From Bradyrhizobium sp. SZCCHNS1050 (GTDB taxonomy: Bacteria; Pseudomonadota; Alphaproteobacteria; Rhizobiales; Xanthobacteraceae), in NCBI RefSeq assembly GCF_032484785.1, contig NZ_JAUETR010000001.1, positions 372,001 through 436,000 on the forward strand: a stretch of 64,000 nucleotides of DNA, written 5' to 3'. The position numbers and the translations under genes are program-made. Under the pieces are notes generated by a model. The model did not search any database, was not told the DNA's origin, and worked only from the letters and a program-made list of their open reading frames with translations. Shown one piece after another: positions 8,866 through 17,692 of this stretch (position 1 is the first letter of the stretch; each line of letters begins with the position of its first letter).

Positions 8866-11175
8866 TCAGAGACTATGACGGCGATGCTGCTCCCGGATCG
8901 CGATCCAGACGCGCTCCGGGGTCGCCGGCATGTCGATGTGATCGATCTTGTACTCGCGCCAGAGGGCTTCGACGATCGCATTGACGACGGCCGGACAGGA
9001 GCCAATCGCGCCCGCTTCGCCGGCGCCCTTGACGCCCATCGGATTGGTCTTGCAGGGCACGTTGTGGGTCTCGAAGGTGAAGGACGGCGCGTCGGCGGCG
9101 CGCGGCAGCGCGTAGTCCATGAAGCTGCCGGTGACGAGCTGAGCGTCGGAGTTGCTGTAGACCACCTGCTCCATCAGCGCCTGACCGATGCCCTGCACCG
9201 CACCGCCATGCACCTGGCCGGCCAGCAGCAGCGGATTCAGCGTCACGCCGAAATCGTCGACGATGACGTAGTTGACGATCTTGATGATGCCGGTCGCCGG
9301 ATCGATCTCGACCTCGGCCACATGCGTGCCGTTCGGATAGGTGCCATCGGCGCTGGCGAAGGTGGCGCTGCCGTTGAGCTTGGCGGGATCTGTGCCCGGA
9401 CGCTTGGCGAGATCGGCGAACGAGATCGCGCGGTCGGTGCCGGCGACGCGGATCACGCCGTCGGCGATCTCGAGATCGCCGAGGCCGGCCTCGAGCGCTT
9501 CGGCGGCGATCTGCTTGAGCTTGTCGCCGAGCTCATGGGTGGCGCGCTGCACGCTGACGCCGCCGGAGGGAATCGAGGCCGAGCCGCCGGTGCCGAGGCC
9601 GGTCGCGATCTCCTGGGTGTCGCCCTGGTGGATGTGGACCCGCTCCGGCGGCAGGCCGAACTGCTCGGCGACGATCTGGGCATAGGCGGTCTGATGGCCC
9701 TGCCCGCTCGACTGCGTGCCGATCAGGATGGTGACGTCGCCATTGGGGTCGAGCCGCACATTGGCGGTCTCCTCGCCCATCACGCCGCAGACCTCGACGT
9801 AGCTCGCGAGCCCGATGCCGCGGATCAGCCCGTGCTTCTTGGCGGCCTTGGCGCGCTTCGGAAACTCCTTCCACTGCGCGATCTCCATCGCGCGCTTGAG
9901 ATGCGCATTGAAGTCGCCGGAATCATAGACCTTGCCGGTCGCGGTCTTGTAGGGCAGCGCGCGCGGCGGAATGAAGTTCTTGCGCCTGATCGCATCGACG
10001 CTCATGTCGAGCTTGCGCGCGCAGGCATCGACCAGGCGCTCGATGACGTACGCTGCCTCGGGGCGGCCCGCGCCGCGATAGGCGTCGACCGGAACGGTGT
10101 GGGTGAAGATCGTGCGCACCCGGCAGTGGAACGCCTGGATGTCGTAGAGGCCCGGCAGCATGCCGGCGCCGCCATGCGGGATGTACGGCGCGAAGGTCGA
10201 GAGATAGGCGCCCATGTCGCCCATCAGGTCGACGTCCATGGCGAGGAACTTGCCGTCCTCGGCCAGCGCCATCTTCGCCGTGGTGACGTTGTCGCGGCCC
10301 TGCGCGTCGCCCATGAAATGCTCGGAGCGGTCGGCGGCCCAGCGCACCGACTTGCGCAGCCGCTGCGCGGCGACCGCGAGCAGCGCATACTCCCGGTAGG
10401 GAAACAATTTTGTGCCGAAGCCGCCGCCGACGTCGGGGCAGATCACCCGCATCTTCTCGGTCGGGATCTTCAGCACGTTCTGGCAGAGAATGTCGCGCAG
10501 CCGGTGGCTGCCCTGGCTGCCCGCCGTCAGGGTCAGATGATCGCGCTTGGTGTCGTATTCGCAGACCGCGGCGCGCGTCTCCATGAAGCTCGCGACCACG
10601 CGCGGATTGACGATGCGAATCTCGGCCACCGCATGCGCTTTCGCGAAGGCCGCCTCGGTCGCGGACTTGTCGCCGATCGAGACGTCGAACAGCACATTGC
10701 CCTTGTGTTCGGCCCATACCTGCGGCGCATCCGGCTTGATCGCGTTCACGACGCCGGTCACGGCCGGCAAGGTCGTCCACTCGACCTTGATCGCCTCCAG
10801 CGCGTCGCGCGCGTGATCCAGCGTATCGGCGACGACGAAGGCGATGGCATCGCCGACGTGGCGCACCTCGTCCTTGGCGAGGATCGGATAAGGCGGCGCG
10901 GTGAAGGGATCGGTCTCGAGATTGAACAGGCAGGGCAGCCCACCGAGCTCCGCGGTGTCGGCGGCGGTCAGGATCAGCGCCACGCCCGGCAAGAGCCGCG
11001 CCTGGGTGACATCGAGGGTGAATTTGGCATGGGCATGCGGCGAGCGCAGCACCAGCGCATGCAAGGCGGCAGCCGGCGCCAGATCATCGGTATAGCGGCC
11101 CTTGCCGCGAATCAGCGCGTCGTCCTCTTTCCGGAGAACGCTTTGTCCGACGCCGAACTTGATAGGAGCTGCCAT
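8866..11175 (-). CDS. Xanthine dehydrogenase-family molybdopterin-binding large subunit (form II CoxL-like)
   Basis: The 769-residue protein matches the large catalytic subunit of molybdenum hydroxylases. It begins with [24 protein letters not shown], has the substrate-channel motif [14 protein letters not shown] and the C-terminal [19 protein letters not shown] carrying the conserved catalytic glutamate. AYRGAGR is the form II (putative CO dehydrogenase) motif; true form I CO dehydrogenase has AYxCSFR, which is absent, so CO oxidation should not be assumed. The partner FAD and 2Fe-2S subunits normally sit beside this gene, but here the neighbours are a cytochrome and murJ. It must therefore borrow partners encoded elsewhere or act differently. 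It is a cytosolic or membrane-associated enzyme. Confidence 0.88.
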   Translation of the reverse strand: MAAPIKFGVGQSVLRKEDDALIRGKGRYTDDLAPAAALHALVLRSPHAHAKFTLDVTQARLLPGVALILTAADTAELGGLPCLFNLETDPFTAPPYPILAKDEVRHVGDAIAFVVADTLDHARDALEAIKVEWTTLPAVTGVVNAIKPDAPQVWAEHKGNVLFDVSIGDKSATEAAFAKAHAVAEIRIVNPRVVASFMETRAAVCEYDTKRDHLTLTAGSQGSHRLRDILCQNVLKIPTEKMRVICPDVGGGFGTKLFPYREYALLAVAAQRLRKSVRWAADRSEHFMGDAQGRDNVTTAKMALAEDGKFLAMDVDLMGDMGAYLSTFAPYIPHGGAGMLPGLYDIQAFHCRVRTIFTHTVPVDAYRGAGRPEAAYVIERLVDACARKLDMSVDAIRRKNFIPPRALPYKTATGKVYDSGDFNAHLKRAMEIAQWKEFPKRAKAAKKHGLIRGIGLASYVEVCGVMGEETANVRLDPNGDVTILIGTQSSGQGHQTAYAQIVAEQFGLPPERVHIHQGDTQEIATGLGTGGSASIPSGGVSVQRATHELGDKLKQIAAEALEAGLGDLEIADGVIRVAGTDRAISFADLAKRPGTDPAKLNGSATFASADGTYPNGTHVAEVEIDPATGIIKIVNYVIVDDFGVTLNPLLLAGQVHGGAVQGIGQALMEQVVYSNSDAQLVTGSFMDYALPRAADAPSFTFETHNVPCKTNPMGVKGAGEAGAIGSCPAVVNAIVEALWREYKIDHIDMPATPERVWIAIREQHRRHSL

Positions 11176-11327
11176 CTGGTTTCACTTCCCGCTTGCATTG
11201 TCGCGACTATTGGACGGCATATTGCAGCGGAACGAAGACTCGCGCAAACGCCATATGGCCGCCCCTGGACCCACGCGCGGTCAACTCTCGGCAGGCATGC
11301 CACCAGCTCGATGCTGCAGCGCAAACA

Positions 11328-12857
11328 TCAGCGCCGCACCAGCGCCTTGAGCCAGCGCGGGCCGAACAGCACCAGAATGGCGCCGGCATAAATGACGGCC
11401 CCCGCCACGATCAACAGGCCGAGAACGGCTTCGTCCTGCAAGCGGCCGAGCGAAGCGAGATGGGCCGATGCCACCAACGCCGTCGCCCACAGCGCCGCCG
11501 CGAGCACCACGCCGGTTCCGGCAAATTTCAGCAGCGACATGGTGAGCCGCCGATCGAACCGCAGATAGCCCTTGTGCACGGCGAAGCCGAGCACGAGCAG
11601 CAGGTTGATCCAGGCGCCGACGGCCGTCGCCAGCGCGAGGCCGACCTGGGCGAGCGAGCCCATCAGCAGCACCTTCAGCACGACGTTGGCGGTCAGCCCG
11701 GTGAGCGAGGCCTTCACCGGCGTGGCGGTGTCCTTGCGCGCGTAGAAGGTCGAGACCGCGCTGCGGATCATCACGAATGGAATGAGGCCGACGGCATAGG
11801 CGGCGAGCGTCGCCCCCGCCGCCGCCGCATCGCCCTTGGTGAAGGCGCCGCGCGCGAACATCGCCCGCGTGATGACGTCGGGCACCGCGAGAAAGGCGGC
11901 CACGAACGGCACCGAGAACAGCAAGGTGAACTCGAAGGCGCGGCGCTGCTGCTCCATGGCCCCCTCATGATCATTCGCCGTCAGCCGCCGCGACATTTCC
12001 GGCAGCAGCACGGTGCCGATGGCGATGCCGATCACGCCGATCGGCAATTGGTTGAGACGGTCGGCATAATACAGCGCCGAGATCGCGCCGGCGGGCAGGA
12101 AGGTCGCGATGATGGTGTCGGCGAACATCGCGACCTGCGTGCCCATCGAGCCGAGCGTGGCCGGCCCCAGCGCGCGGAAGAAGGCGCGGATGTCGTCGTC
12201 GAGCTTGAGCGGCGCAAAGCGCGGCAGCCCGCCATGGCGGGCGAGGTCGCCGGCCAGCAGGAAATATTGCAGGAAGCCCGAGATCAGCACGCCCCAGGCG
12301 GCGGCATGTCCGACGCCGGGAAAGAACGCCGCCAGCGCCAAGGTCGCCATCATCGCGAGGTTGAGGAAGATCGACGCCGCCGCCGCGCTGGCGAAGCGCT
12401 GCATCACGTTGAGCATGCCGCCATAGAGCGTCACCAGCGTGATCAGCAAGAGATACGGAAAGGTGATCCGGGTGAGCGTGATCGCGAGCTCCCGCTGCCC
12501 CGGATCGTCGGTGAAGCCGGGCGCCAGGATCGTCATCGCCTGCGGCATGAACACCCAGGCGAGGATCAGCAGCACGACCTGCGAGGCCAGCAGCAGGGTG
12601 AAGATGCGGTCGGCAAACAGGCTCGCGGACGCCGGCCCCTTCTCGCCATGGACATGCGCATAGGCCGGCACAAAGGCCGCGTTGAACGCCCCCTCGGCAA
12701 AGATCGCCCGGAAATGATTCGGCAGTCGGAACGCGATGAAGAACGCGTCGGCGACCGGCCCGGCGCCGAGGATCGCCGCCAGCATGATATCGCGGGCAAA
12801 ACCGGTGAGGCGCGACAGCAGCGTATAGCCGCCGACGGTGAAGATGCGTCCGAGCAT
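11328..12857 (-). CDS. murJ: Lipid II flippase MurJ (MviN family)
   Basis: MurJ flips the lipid-linked peptidoglycan precursor lipid II across the inner membrane and is essential. The 509-residue length and dense hydrophobic segments (about 14) fit the MOP superfamily. The N-terminal signature TVGGYTLLSRLTGFARDIM and the segment GPVADAFFIAFRLPNHFRAI are those of MurJ/MviN. Conserved arginines of the central cavity are seen in SRLTGFARD and in AFRLPNHFR. The gene stands alone on the minus strand. The ATG at 12857 starts immediately before the first conserved helix. Confidence 0.94.
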   Translation of the reverse strand: MLGRIFTVGGYTLLSRLTGFARDIMLAAILGAGPVADAFFIAFRLPNHFRAIFAEGAFNAAFVPAYAHVHGEKGPASASLFADRIFTLLLASQVVLLILAWVFMPQAMTILAPGFTDDPGQRELAITLTRITFPYLLLITLVTLYGGMLNVMQRFASAAAASIFLNLAMMATLALAAFFPGVGHAAAWGVLISGFLQYFLLAGDLARHGGLPRFAPLKLDDDIRAFFRALGPATLGSMGTQVAMFADTIIATFLPAGAISALYYADRLNQLPIGVIGIAIGTVLLPEMSRRLTANDHEGAMEQQRRAFEFTLLFSVPFVAAFLAVPDVITRAMFARGAFTKGDAAAAGATLAAYAVGLIPFVMIRSAVSTFYARKDTATPVKASLTGLTANVVLKVLLMGSLAQVGLALATAVGAWINLLLVLGFAVHKGYLRFDRRLTMSLLKFAGTGVVLAAALWATALVASAHLASLGRLQDEAVLGLLIVAGAVIYAGAILVLFGPRWLKALVRR

Positions 12858-13214
12858 GGGGGGCTTCTAGAGCATTGCGGGGGGAGTTTGAAGCGGGGAA
12901 CGTGCTGACTGGCCGCTTGCGGCCAAAATACGGCAGCCTGGTCGCGCCCCTTCCCCGCTGGAGGAAACGAATGCACGGATTTCCTGGGCAAGGACAGCGA
13001 CAGCTCAAACCCATCCCCGCTTACGGCAGAGCACTTGCACAGGCCGCCCGACATTTCGCGCCCGTCTGCGTCCCCGTCGTCGTGGCCGGGCTTGTCCCAG
13101 CCATGACGGGATAACTAATTGGGCACTACATGCGACGAACAAGCGAAGTGTCATCCGTCGCGCCCGGCGCGAACACCGACAGATGCCGCATCTCCAAACC
13201 GGCGCTGGTTGGCT
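12858..13214. other. Intergenic region without a supported gene
   Basis: About 357 bases between murJ and the small protein gene at 13215. Open frames here have no family resemblance and unconvincing composition. A phrase GGCCGGGCTTGTCCCAGCCATG near 13085-13107 resembles part of a dispersed repeat common in Bradyrhizobium intergenic DNA. The murJ promoter should lie in the first part. Confidence 0.5.
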
Positions 13215-13484
13215 TTAACGAACGTCCGCCAACCACGGCACAAGCCGTCGCGCCTCGTTTTCGGCTGTCTCTACCGTGTCATAGATTCCGCAATCGGGAC
13301 CTGGCGGTCCCCATTCGCCTTCGAGTTGCTCGCCTGCAAGGATGATGGGGCAATCCGGATCGTCGTTGGGCAAGCTCGCCGACAACCACTGCCTTTGATA
13401 CGTATAAGCTCCATCTGGTCGGCGCAAAATTAGCACGCGCTCGCGGCCATTGATGCTTTCAAGCGTCTTGATCGTCGAATACAT
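13215..13484 (-). CDS. Small hypothetical protein
   Basis: This 89-residue ORF has plausible coding composition and a sensible ATG, but I do not recognise a named domain. It starts MYSTIKTLESINGRERVLIL and contains a tryptophan/proline/glycine-rich centre (GEWGPPGPDCGIYDT) followed by an acidic helix. No signal peptide or membrane segment is visible, so it is probably cytosolic. It has the look of the short conserved hypothetical proteins found across Bradyrhizobium. It lies 81 bases downstream of the zinc-ribbon protein on the same strand, so co-transcription is possible. Confidence 0.55.
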   Translation of the reverse strand: MYSTIKTLESINGRERVLILRRPDGAYTYQRQWLSASLPNDDPDCPIILAGEQLEGEWGPPGPDCGIYDTVETAENEARRLVPWLADVR

Positions 13485-13565
13485 TGCGCGTTGCGCTCAT
13501 TCTGAAATTATGATGCGGATGGCAGCCGGTGGAAGGATCAGCACGGCCTAATCCGCCGCGCGCGG

Positions 13566-13922
13566 TCACCAATCCAGATTGACCGCCATGCACCGACTGC
13601 AAAGCAAGGCCCCTCTTGGAATCTCTTGCTTGCAGTTGTGACACCGTGACTCGGCGTCCCGTATATGAAGAACGTTGGCCTTCGCCTGATGAACATCACA
13701 CCCCGACACGCGCGTGAGCATCTTGATCGCCTCGATTGAATCTGAATGCCGCAAGCGCGCGATCTCGCTCCTGTCCACCGACGACAGGCCCTCGAGCAGC
13801 AGAACGATCGCGCGACAATGCGGGCAGACCAGATGCCATCGGCCGTCGGGCGAGAAGGCCTCATAGGACCATGATTGATCTGCGAACGTATCGAGCAGCT
13901 TCTGCGTCATTCTCTTTGGCAT
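13566..13922 (-). CDS. Hypothetical protein with L7/L12-C-terminal-like segment and C-terminal zinc ribbon
   Basis: The 118-residue product has two recognisable pieces. Around residues 60-90, DSIEAIKMLTRVSGCDVHQA resembles the helix pair of the ribosomal L7/L12 C-terminal domain (KIEVIK..REITGLGLKEAK-like). At the end, CHNCKQEIPRGALLCSRC spaces four cysteines as a zinc ribbon, and a CPHC pair lies near residue 38. Such small Zn-ribbon plus L7/L12-like proteins occur in bacteria without a defined role; binding to ribosome-associated factors would be speculation. The ATG at 13922 has GGGGA upstream at good spacing and is preferred over a TTG four codons earlier. Confidence 0.65.
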   Translation of the reverse strand: MPKRMTQKLLDTFADQSWSYEAFSPDGRWHLVCPHCRAIVLLLEGLSSVDRSEIARLRHSDSIEAIKMLTRVSGCDVHQAKANVLHIRDAESRCHNCKQEIPRGALLCSRCMAVNLDW

Positions 13923-14279
13923 GATCGTCCCCAAATTTGGCTGCAGACGATAGACTGGATTTGCTCAGCAAGAATGGCCCTGGCTCATTCGACTTTGTTG
14001 GACCGACCTCGCTACGGCCGCGACAGCGCAAGACACGAGAAACCGCGACAAGCGAACCGCCTTGTCGTGCAACTCAGGAATGGCGCGATGAGGCCATTCT
14101 CGCGGCAGTTGCTGTCGGGCGTGCTTCGCGCCGTCAGTATTGCCTGCTCCAAGAAACCTATTTCGCGAGCCGCTTCAAGCCCATCCCTCGATCCAGCCCG
14201 CCTCGGAAAAATATTCTTCTTTCTTTTTATCAGAAATCATGATTGTATGTCGCCGTCCCGTCTCGATCAGAGGGGCGCT

Positions 14280-14670
14280 TCGCGGTCGTCACGGACGTTG
14301 AGGCGGGATGCGGTGGGCGTGTCGATGTTGCAGCGTGGTTCTCCATGCCGACGAACGACGTCGATGCGCACGGTCAAGTCGCGTGGTCCTGGCATCCCGA
14401 CGCTGATGCCAAGTTGGTGCTGATGCGCAAAGCGCAGTGCCGATGACGGTGGCCAAAAAGCCCGGAGCACCGGGGAGAACGCGAAGCAGCCGTTCCATCC
14501 ATCGCGCGGGGAATGCCGGGATGTCTCGGCTGAACCTGTGGTTCCTGCCGCCTGCATTTTTTTCGCAGGCGGGCCATGGGTGCGGCCAGCGCCCGGCATT
14601 CCCCGTGCCCTCTTCGAGGAGAGGGCAGGACGAACAGCAAAGCTCGGACGCCAGATGCGCCGCGAGAAGG
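14280..14670. repeat. Dispersed intergenic repeat with nested inverted repeats (often mis-called as an ORF)
   Basis: CGGGGAATGCCGGG (14507-14520) and CCCGGCATTCCCCG (14592-14605) are perfect inverted repeats. They enclose a second stem CCGCCTGC/GCAGGCGG (14548-14555 and 14565-14572) with a T-run in its loop. The minus-strand frames through this DNA translate to phrases such as AGTTGSAETSRH and KKCRRQEPQVQP, which I recognise as spurious 'hypothetical proteins' recurring in Bradyrhizobium annotations. This is a non-coding repeat family, not a gene. The outer limits given are approximate. Confidence 0.6.
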
Positions 14671-14690
14671 TGAACACATGTCTCACCACC

Positions 14691-14804
14691 GTCATTGCGA
14701 GGAGCGTCAGCGACGAAGCAATCCAGAGTCGCACCCGGGGCTCTGGATTGCTTCCGCCGTCGCCCTTCGGGCTATGGCGGACAAGTCACTTCGCTCGCAA
14801 TGAC
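14691..14804. repeat. Palindromic REP-like element (GTCATTGCGAG...CTCGCAATGAC)
   Basis: Outer arms GTCATTGCGAG (14691-14701) and CTCGCAATGAC (14794-14804) are perfect reverse complements. Inner arms AAGCAATCCAGAG (14716-14728) and CTCTGGATTGCTT (14741-14753) form a 13-bp perfect stem. This layout is a highly repeated intergenic element in Bradyrhizobium and related genomes. Confidence 0.8.
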
Positions 14805-14875
14805 GATGAGTATGCCGGTCGCACGTCTGCACTTGCGACGCTGGCGGGGAGGCGAGAGGCGCACCACGCACTCCG

Positions 14876-15026
14876 CTGTCGTCCCGGACAAGCCTGCCGA
14901 CGCGAAGCGGCGGCGGGCGCTGATCCGGGATTCATACGCCGTGCGGCCGATGGGGCGCGTGGAACGGGCCGCCTGCCCGTTTCAGAGATCACGCGGTATG
15001 GGTCCCGGCGTTCGCCGGGACGACAG
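14876..15026. repeat. Palindromic intergenic repeat (CTGTCGTCCCGG...CCGGGACGACAG)
   Basis: A 12-bp perfect inverted repeat at 14876-14887 and 15015-15026 bounds about 150 bases of internally structured sequence including GGGTCCCGGCGTTCGCCGGGA. This is another dispersed alphaproteobacterial repeat type, lying immediately upstream (in window coordinates) of the aminotransferase stop codon. Confidence 0.7.
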
Positions 15027-15117
15027 TGTGATTTGGGGCTGCCAACGGGGCAGATCGCCCGCCGGCGCTGTGAGCCGCGCCGCAGCAAGCGGCGTGACGT
15101 CAAGGATGCGTAGCGCC

Positions 15118-16269
15118 TCAGGCCCGGACCGCGCCGCGGACGACGTCAATGATACGCGCCTGCGTCGGCTCGTCGAGATAGGCGTGCATCGGCAGGCTGA
15201 TGACATCGCTAGACAGCTGCTCGCTGACCGGCAGGCCGCCATCGGCGCTCGGGAAGATGCGGTAGGCGGTCTGCTGATGCATCGATTTCGGATAGTAGAT
15301 CGCGGTCGGGATGCCCTGCGCCTTCAGCGCGGCAGCAAAAGTGTCGCGGTCGACGCCCTTGGGCAGGCGGATGGTGTATTGCGCCCAGACCGAGGTGCAG
15401 CCGTCGACGAGGCGCGGCACCTTCACGACGTCGGCCAGCGCCGCGGTGTAGCGTTCGGCAACCGCGTTGCGCGCGGCGATCTCGTCCTCGAAGATCCTGA
15501 GCTTCTCGATCAGCACCGCGGCCTGGATGGTGTCGAGCCGCGCGGTGAGGCCGAGGCGGACATTGTCGTATTTGTCGCTGCCGCCGCCATGGGCGCGCAC
15601 GCTGCGCAGGCGCTCCAGCAGGCCGGCATCGTCGGTGAGGATGGCGCCGCCGTCGCCGAAGCAGCCGAGCGGCTTGGCCGGATAGAAGCTGGTGGCGGTG
15701 GCGAGGCCGAAGGTGCCGATGCGGCGGCCCTTGTAGCTGGCGCCAAAACCTTGGGCTGCGTCGTCGAGCACGAACAGGCCTTCGTCCCCCGCGATCGCGG
15801 CGACCGCATCGTGGTCGGCGCTCTGCCCGAACAGGTCGACCGGGATGACGGCCTTCGGCTTCAGGCCGAGCCGCTTCGCGGTGGCGATGCCGCGGCGGAG
15901 CGAGGCCGGATCGATGTTGAAGGTGTCCTCCAGCACGTCGACGAACACCGGCGTGGCGCCGGTCAGCGCCACCGCTTCGCCGGTGGCGCAGAAGGTGAAG
16001 GACGGGCACAGCACCGCGTCGCCGGGGCCAATGCCCTGGGCCATCAGCACCATCAGCAGCGCGTCGGTGCCGCTGGAGCAGCTCACGGCGTATCTGGCGC
16101 CGCAGAATTCAGCCAGCTCCTTCTCGAGCTGGATGATTTCGGGGCCGCCGAGAAACTGGCAATGCGCGAGCACGCGGGCGACGGCGTCATCGAGCGACTT
16201 GCCGAGCCGCTGGCGCTGCGCGGCGGTGTCGATGAACGGAATGGGCTGATGACGCAGGTGCTGGTTCAT
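15118..16269 (-). CDS. DegT/DnrJ/EryC1/StrS sugar aminotransferase (WbpE-like)
   Basis: The 383-residue PLP enzyme transfers an amino group to a nucleotide-linked keto-sugar. Family signatures are visible: VSCSSGTDALLMVL for the phosphate site, DDAAQGFGASYKGRRIG for the cofactor aspartate, and SFYPAKPLGCFGDGGA with the Schiff-base lysine. The close match in style is to WbpE, which aminates UDP-3-keto-GlcNAcA. That fits the gene 55 bases upstream on the same strand, a Gfo/Idh dehydrogenase (WbpB type) that would make the 3-keto substrate. The start is the ATG at 16269 (MNQHLRHQPIPF); the longer open frame upstream overlaps the dehydrogenase gene and is not coding. The exact substrate is inferred. 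Confidence 0.88.
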   Translation of the reverse strand: MNQHLRHQPIPFIDTAAQRQRLGKSLDDAVARVLAHCQFLGGPEIIQLEKELAEFCGARYAVSCSSGTDALLMVLMAQGIGPGDAVLCPSFTFCATGEAVALTGATPVFVDVLEDTFNIDPASLRRGIATAKRLGLKPKAVIPVDLFGQSADHDAVAAIAGDEGLFVLDDAAQGFGASYKGRRIGTFGLATATSFYPAKPLGCFGDGGAILTDDAGLLERLRSVRAHGGGSDKYDNVRLGLTARLDTIQAAVLIEKLRIFEDEIAARNAVAERYTAALADVVKVPRLVDGCTSVWAQYTIRLPKGVDRDTFAAALKAQGIPTAIYYPKSMHQQTAYRIFPSADGGLPVSEQLSSDVISLPMHAYLDEPTQARIIDVVRGAVRA

Positions 16270-16324
16270 GAGCTCTGACACATGTTCGCAAACGGAAATG
16301 AGGATGAAGCGAAGGCCGGGCCGG

Positions 16325-17332
16325 CTAGCCGGCCGCGCGCAGCTTGGTGGCGGCGGCCTCGGCCGGGCGATGGCTCGAGGTTTCCAGGCACTGCGTGGCG
16401 ATCGCCAGACTCGCGACGCCCTCGTCGCCGGTGACGGCGGGCGACGTGCCCGAGCGCACCGCATGCAGGAACGCGATCAGCTCGGCGCGCAGCGGCTCGT
16501 CATGGCCGACCGGCAGATGGCGCATCGAGTAGCTGCCGTCCGGCTTGAAGCCGAAGCATTCGGTGACCTGGCGGGTGAGCAGGTCGCCCATGATGTACTT
16601 GCCGCGCGTCGCCACGGTGACGTTGCGCGCCTTGAACGGCGTCAGCCAGTTGGTGTTGATGTGGGCCAGCACGCCCGAGGCGGTGCGGAACTGCAGAAGC
16701 GCGATGTCCTCGCGCTCGGCCACCGCGCTGGAGAGTTGCGGCTGCACCTCGATGATGTCGGACTCGGTGAACCAGCGGATCAGGTCGATGTCGTGCACGG
16801 CGAGGTCGATGACGACGCCGACATTCGACATGCGCGGCGGGAACGGGCCGACGCGGGTGATCGCGATCGACAGGATGTCCTCGCCCGCGATCGCCTTCTT
16901 GATCGCGGCGACCGCCGGATTGAAGCGCTCGACATGGCCGATCATCAGGGTGACGCCGGCGCGGTGCGCGGCCGAGACGATCTCCTTGCCTTCCTCGACC
17001 GTGGAGGCGATCGGCTTCTCGACGAGCAGATGCACCTTGCGGGCGATGCAGGCGAGCGCGAGCTCGTGATGCAGATGGGTCGGCGCGGCGATCGTCACGG
17101 CATCGACGCCCTCGGCGACGAGCTCATCGAGCGTCTCGAAGGTCGGGCAGTTCGCAAGCTCGGTGACGCGGCTGCGATGCGCCGGCAGCGGATCGACGAC
17201 GCCGACGAGGTGCACGTCGGGCAGACCGGCGAGCACGCGGGCATGGTTGCTGCCCATCACGCCGGCTCCGATCACGCCGACTCGCAGCGCCTGCCTCAGC
17301 TCGGCCTTGTGGCCCGCCCCCTTGGAACTCAT
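16325..17332 (-). CDS. Gfo/Idh/MocA-family NAD-dependent sugar dehydrogenase (WbpB-like)
   Basis: The 335-residue protein opens with a Rossmann fold (LRVGVIGAGVMGSNHARVL), then the family motif LLVEKPIASTVEEG containing the catalytic EKP lysine. The C-terminal alpha/beta domain has DLAVHDIDLIRWF, the usual histidine-bearing active-site helix. It would oxidise the 3-hydroxyl of a nucleotide-linked uronic acid for the following aminotransferase, by analogy with WbpB-WbpE of Pseudomonas; the analogy rests on adjacency and family only. It reads first in a two-gene operon with the aminotransferase. The ATG at 17332 (MSSKGAG) is preferred over one 23 codons upstream. Confidence 0.87.
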   Translation of the reverse strand: MSSKGAGHKAELRQALRVGVIGAGVMGSNHARVLAGLPDVHLVGVVDPLPAHRSRVTELANCPTFETLDELVAEGVDAVTIAAPTHLHHELALACIARKVHLLVEKPIASTVEEGKEIVSAAHRAGVTLMIGHVERFNPAVAAIKKAIAGEDILSIAITRVGPFPPRMSNVGVVIDLAVHDIDLIRWFTESDIIEVQPQLSSAVAEREDIALLQFRTASGVLAHINTNWLTPFKARNVTVATRGKYIMGDLLTRQVTECFGFKPDGSYSMRHLPVGHDEPLRAELIAFLHAVRSGTSPAVTGDEGVASLAIATQCLETSSHRPAEAAATKLRAAG

Positions 17333-17692
17333 GTCATCGACCCCATCAATGTCCCCGGATTGCGACGTCACGGATTGGCCGCAACGGTTAACGAACGGCA
17401 AATCACCGGTCGAAGCTCTCCTAGCATGCCGCTTGAAGCGAGGCGAATGCGGAAACCCTTTTCAGGACACGATTTGATTCAGAAAGTTACATCGGGTGCG
17501 GACGAAAAGCGCTGTCTTTTGAACGGCGTGCACGATGCCCCTCACGTGTGGCGAGCGCCCTGCTCACGCGTCACGACAGGCCGCGAAGGTCACGGTCGAT
17601 GCGTCTTCACGCCTGCGTGTTGGCTACGGCAGGAGGTAACATGGTGGATCCCGCCGGCGAAGGAGATCACGTCACATCGCGGGAGAACACCC

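Larger units (their letters stand above)
13935..15117. other. Gene-free, repeat-rich intergenic region
   Basis: Nearly 1.2 kb without a gene I can support, although long open frames exist on both strands because of the GC content. The interval consists largely of three palindromic repeat units listed separately (14280-14670, 14691-14804, 14876-15026). The first about 340 bases after the zinc-ribbon gene show nothing recognisable. Confidence 0.6.

Noticed and set aside
8866..11175. Annotation as carbon monoxide dehydrogenase CoxL
   Set aside because: The motif is AYRGAGR (form II), not the AYxCSFR of true CO dehydrogenase, and the CoxM/CoxS partners are missing.
8749..11391. An 880-codon plus-strand frame opposite the molybdopterin subunit gene
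   Set aside because: It is antisense to a clearly conserved enzyme, and its translation is arginine/histidine/aspartate-rich without motifs.
14267..14734. A 155-codon minus-strand ORF that would be called a hypothetical protein
   Set aside because: Its translation matches the spurious products of a dispersed intergenic repeat (AGTTGSAETSRH and similar) and it overlaps strong inverted repeats.
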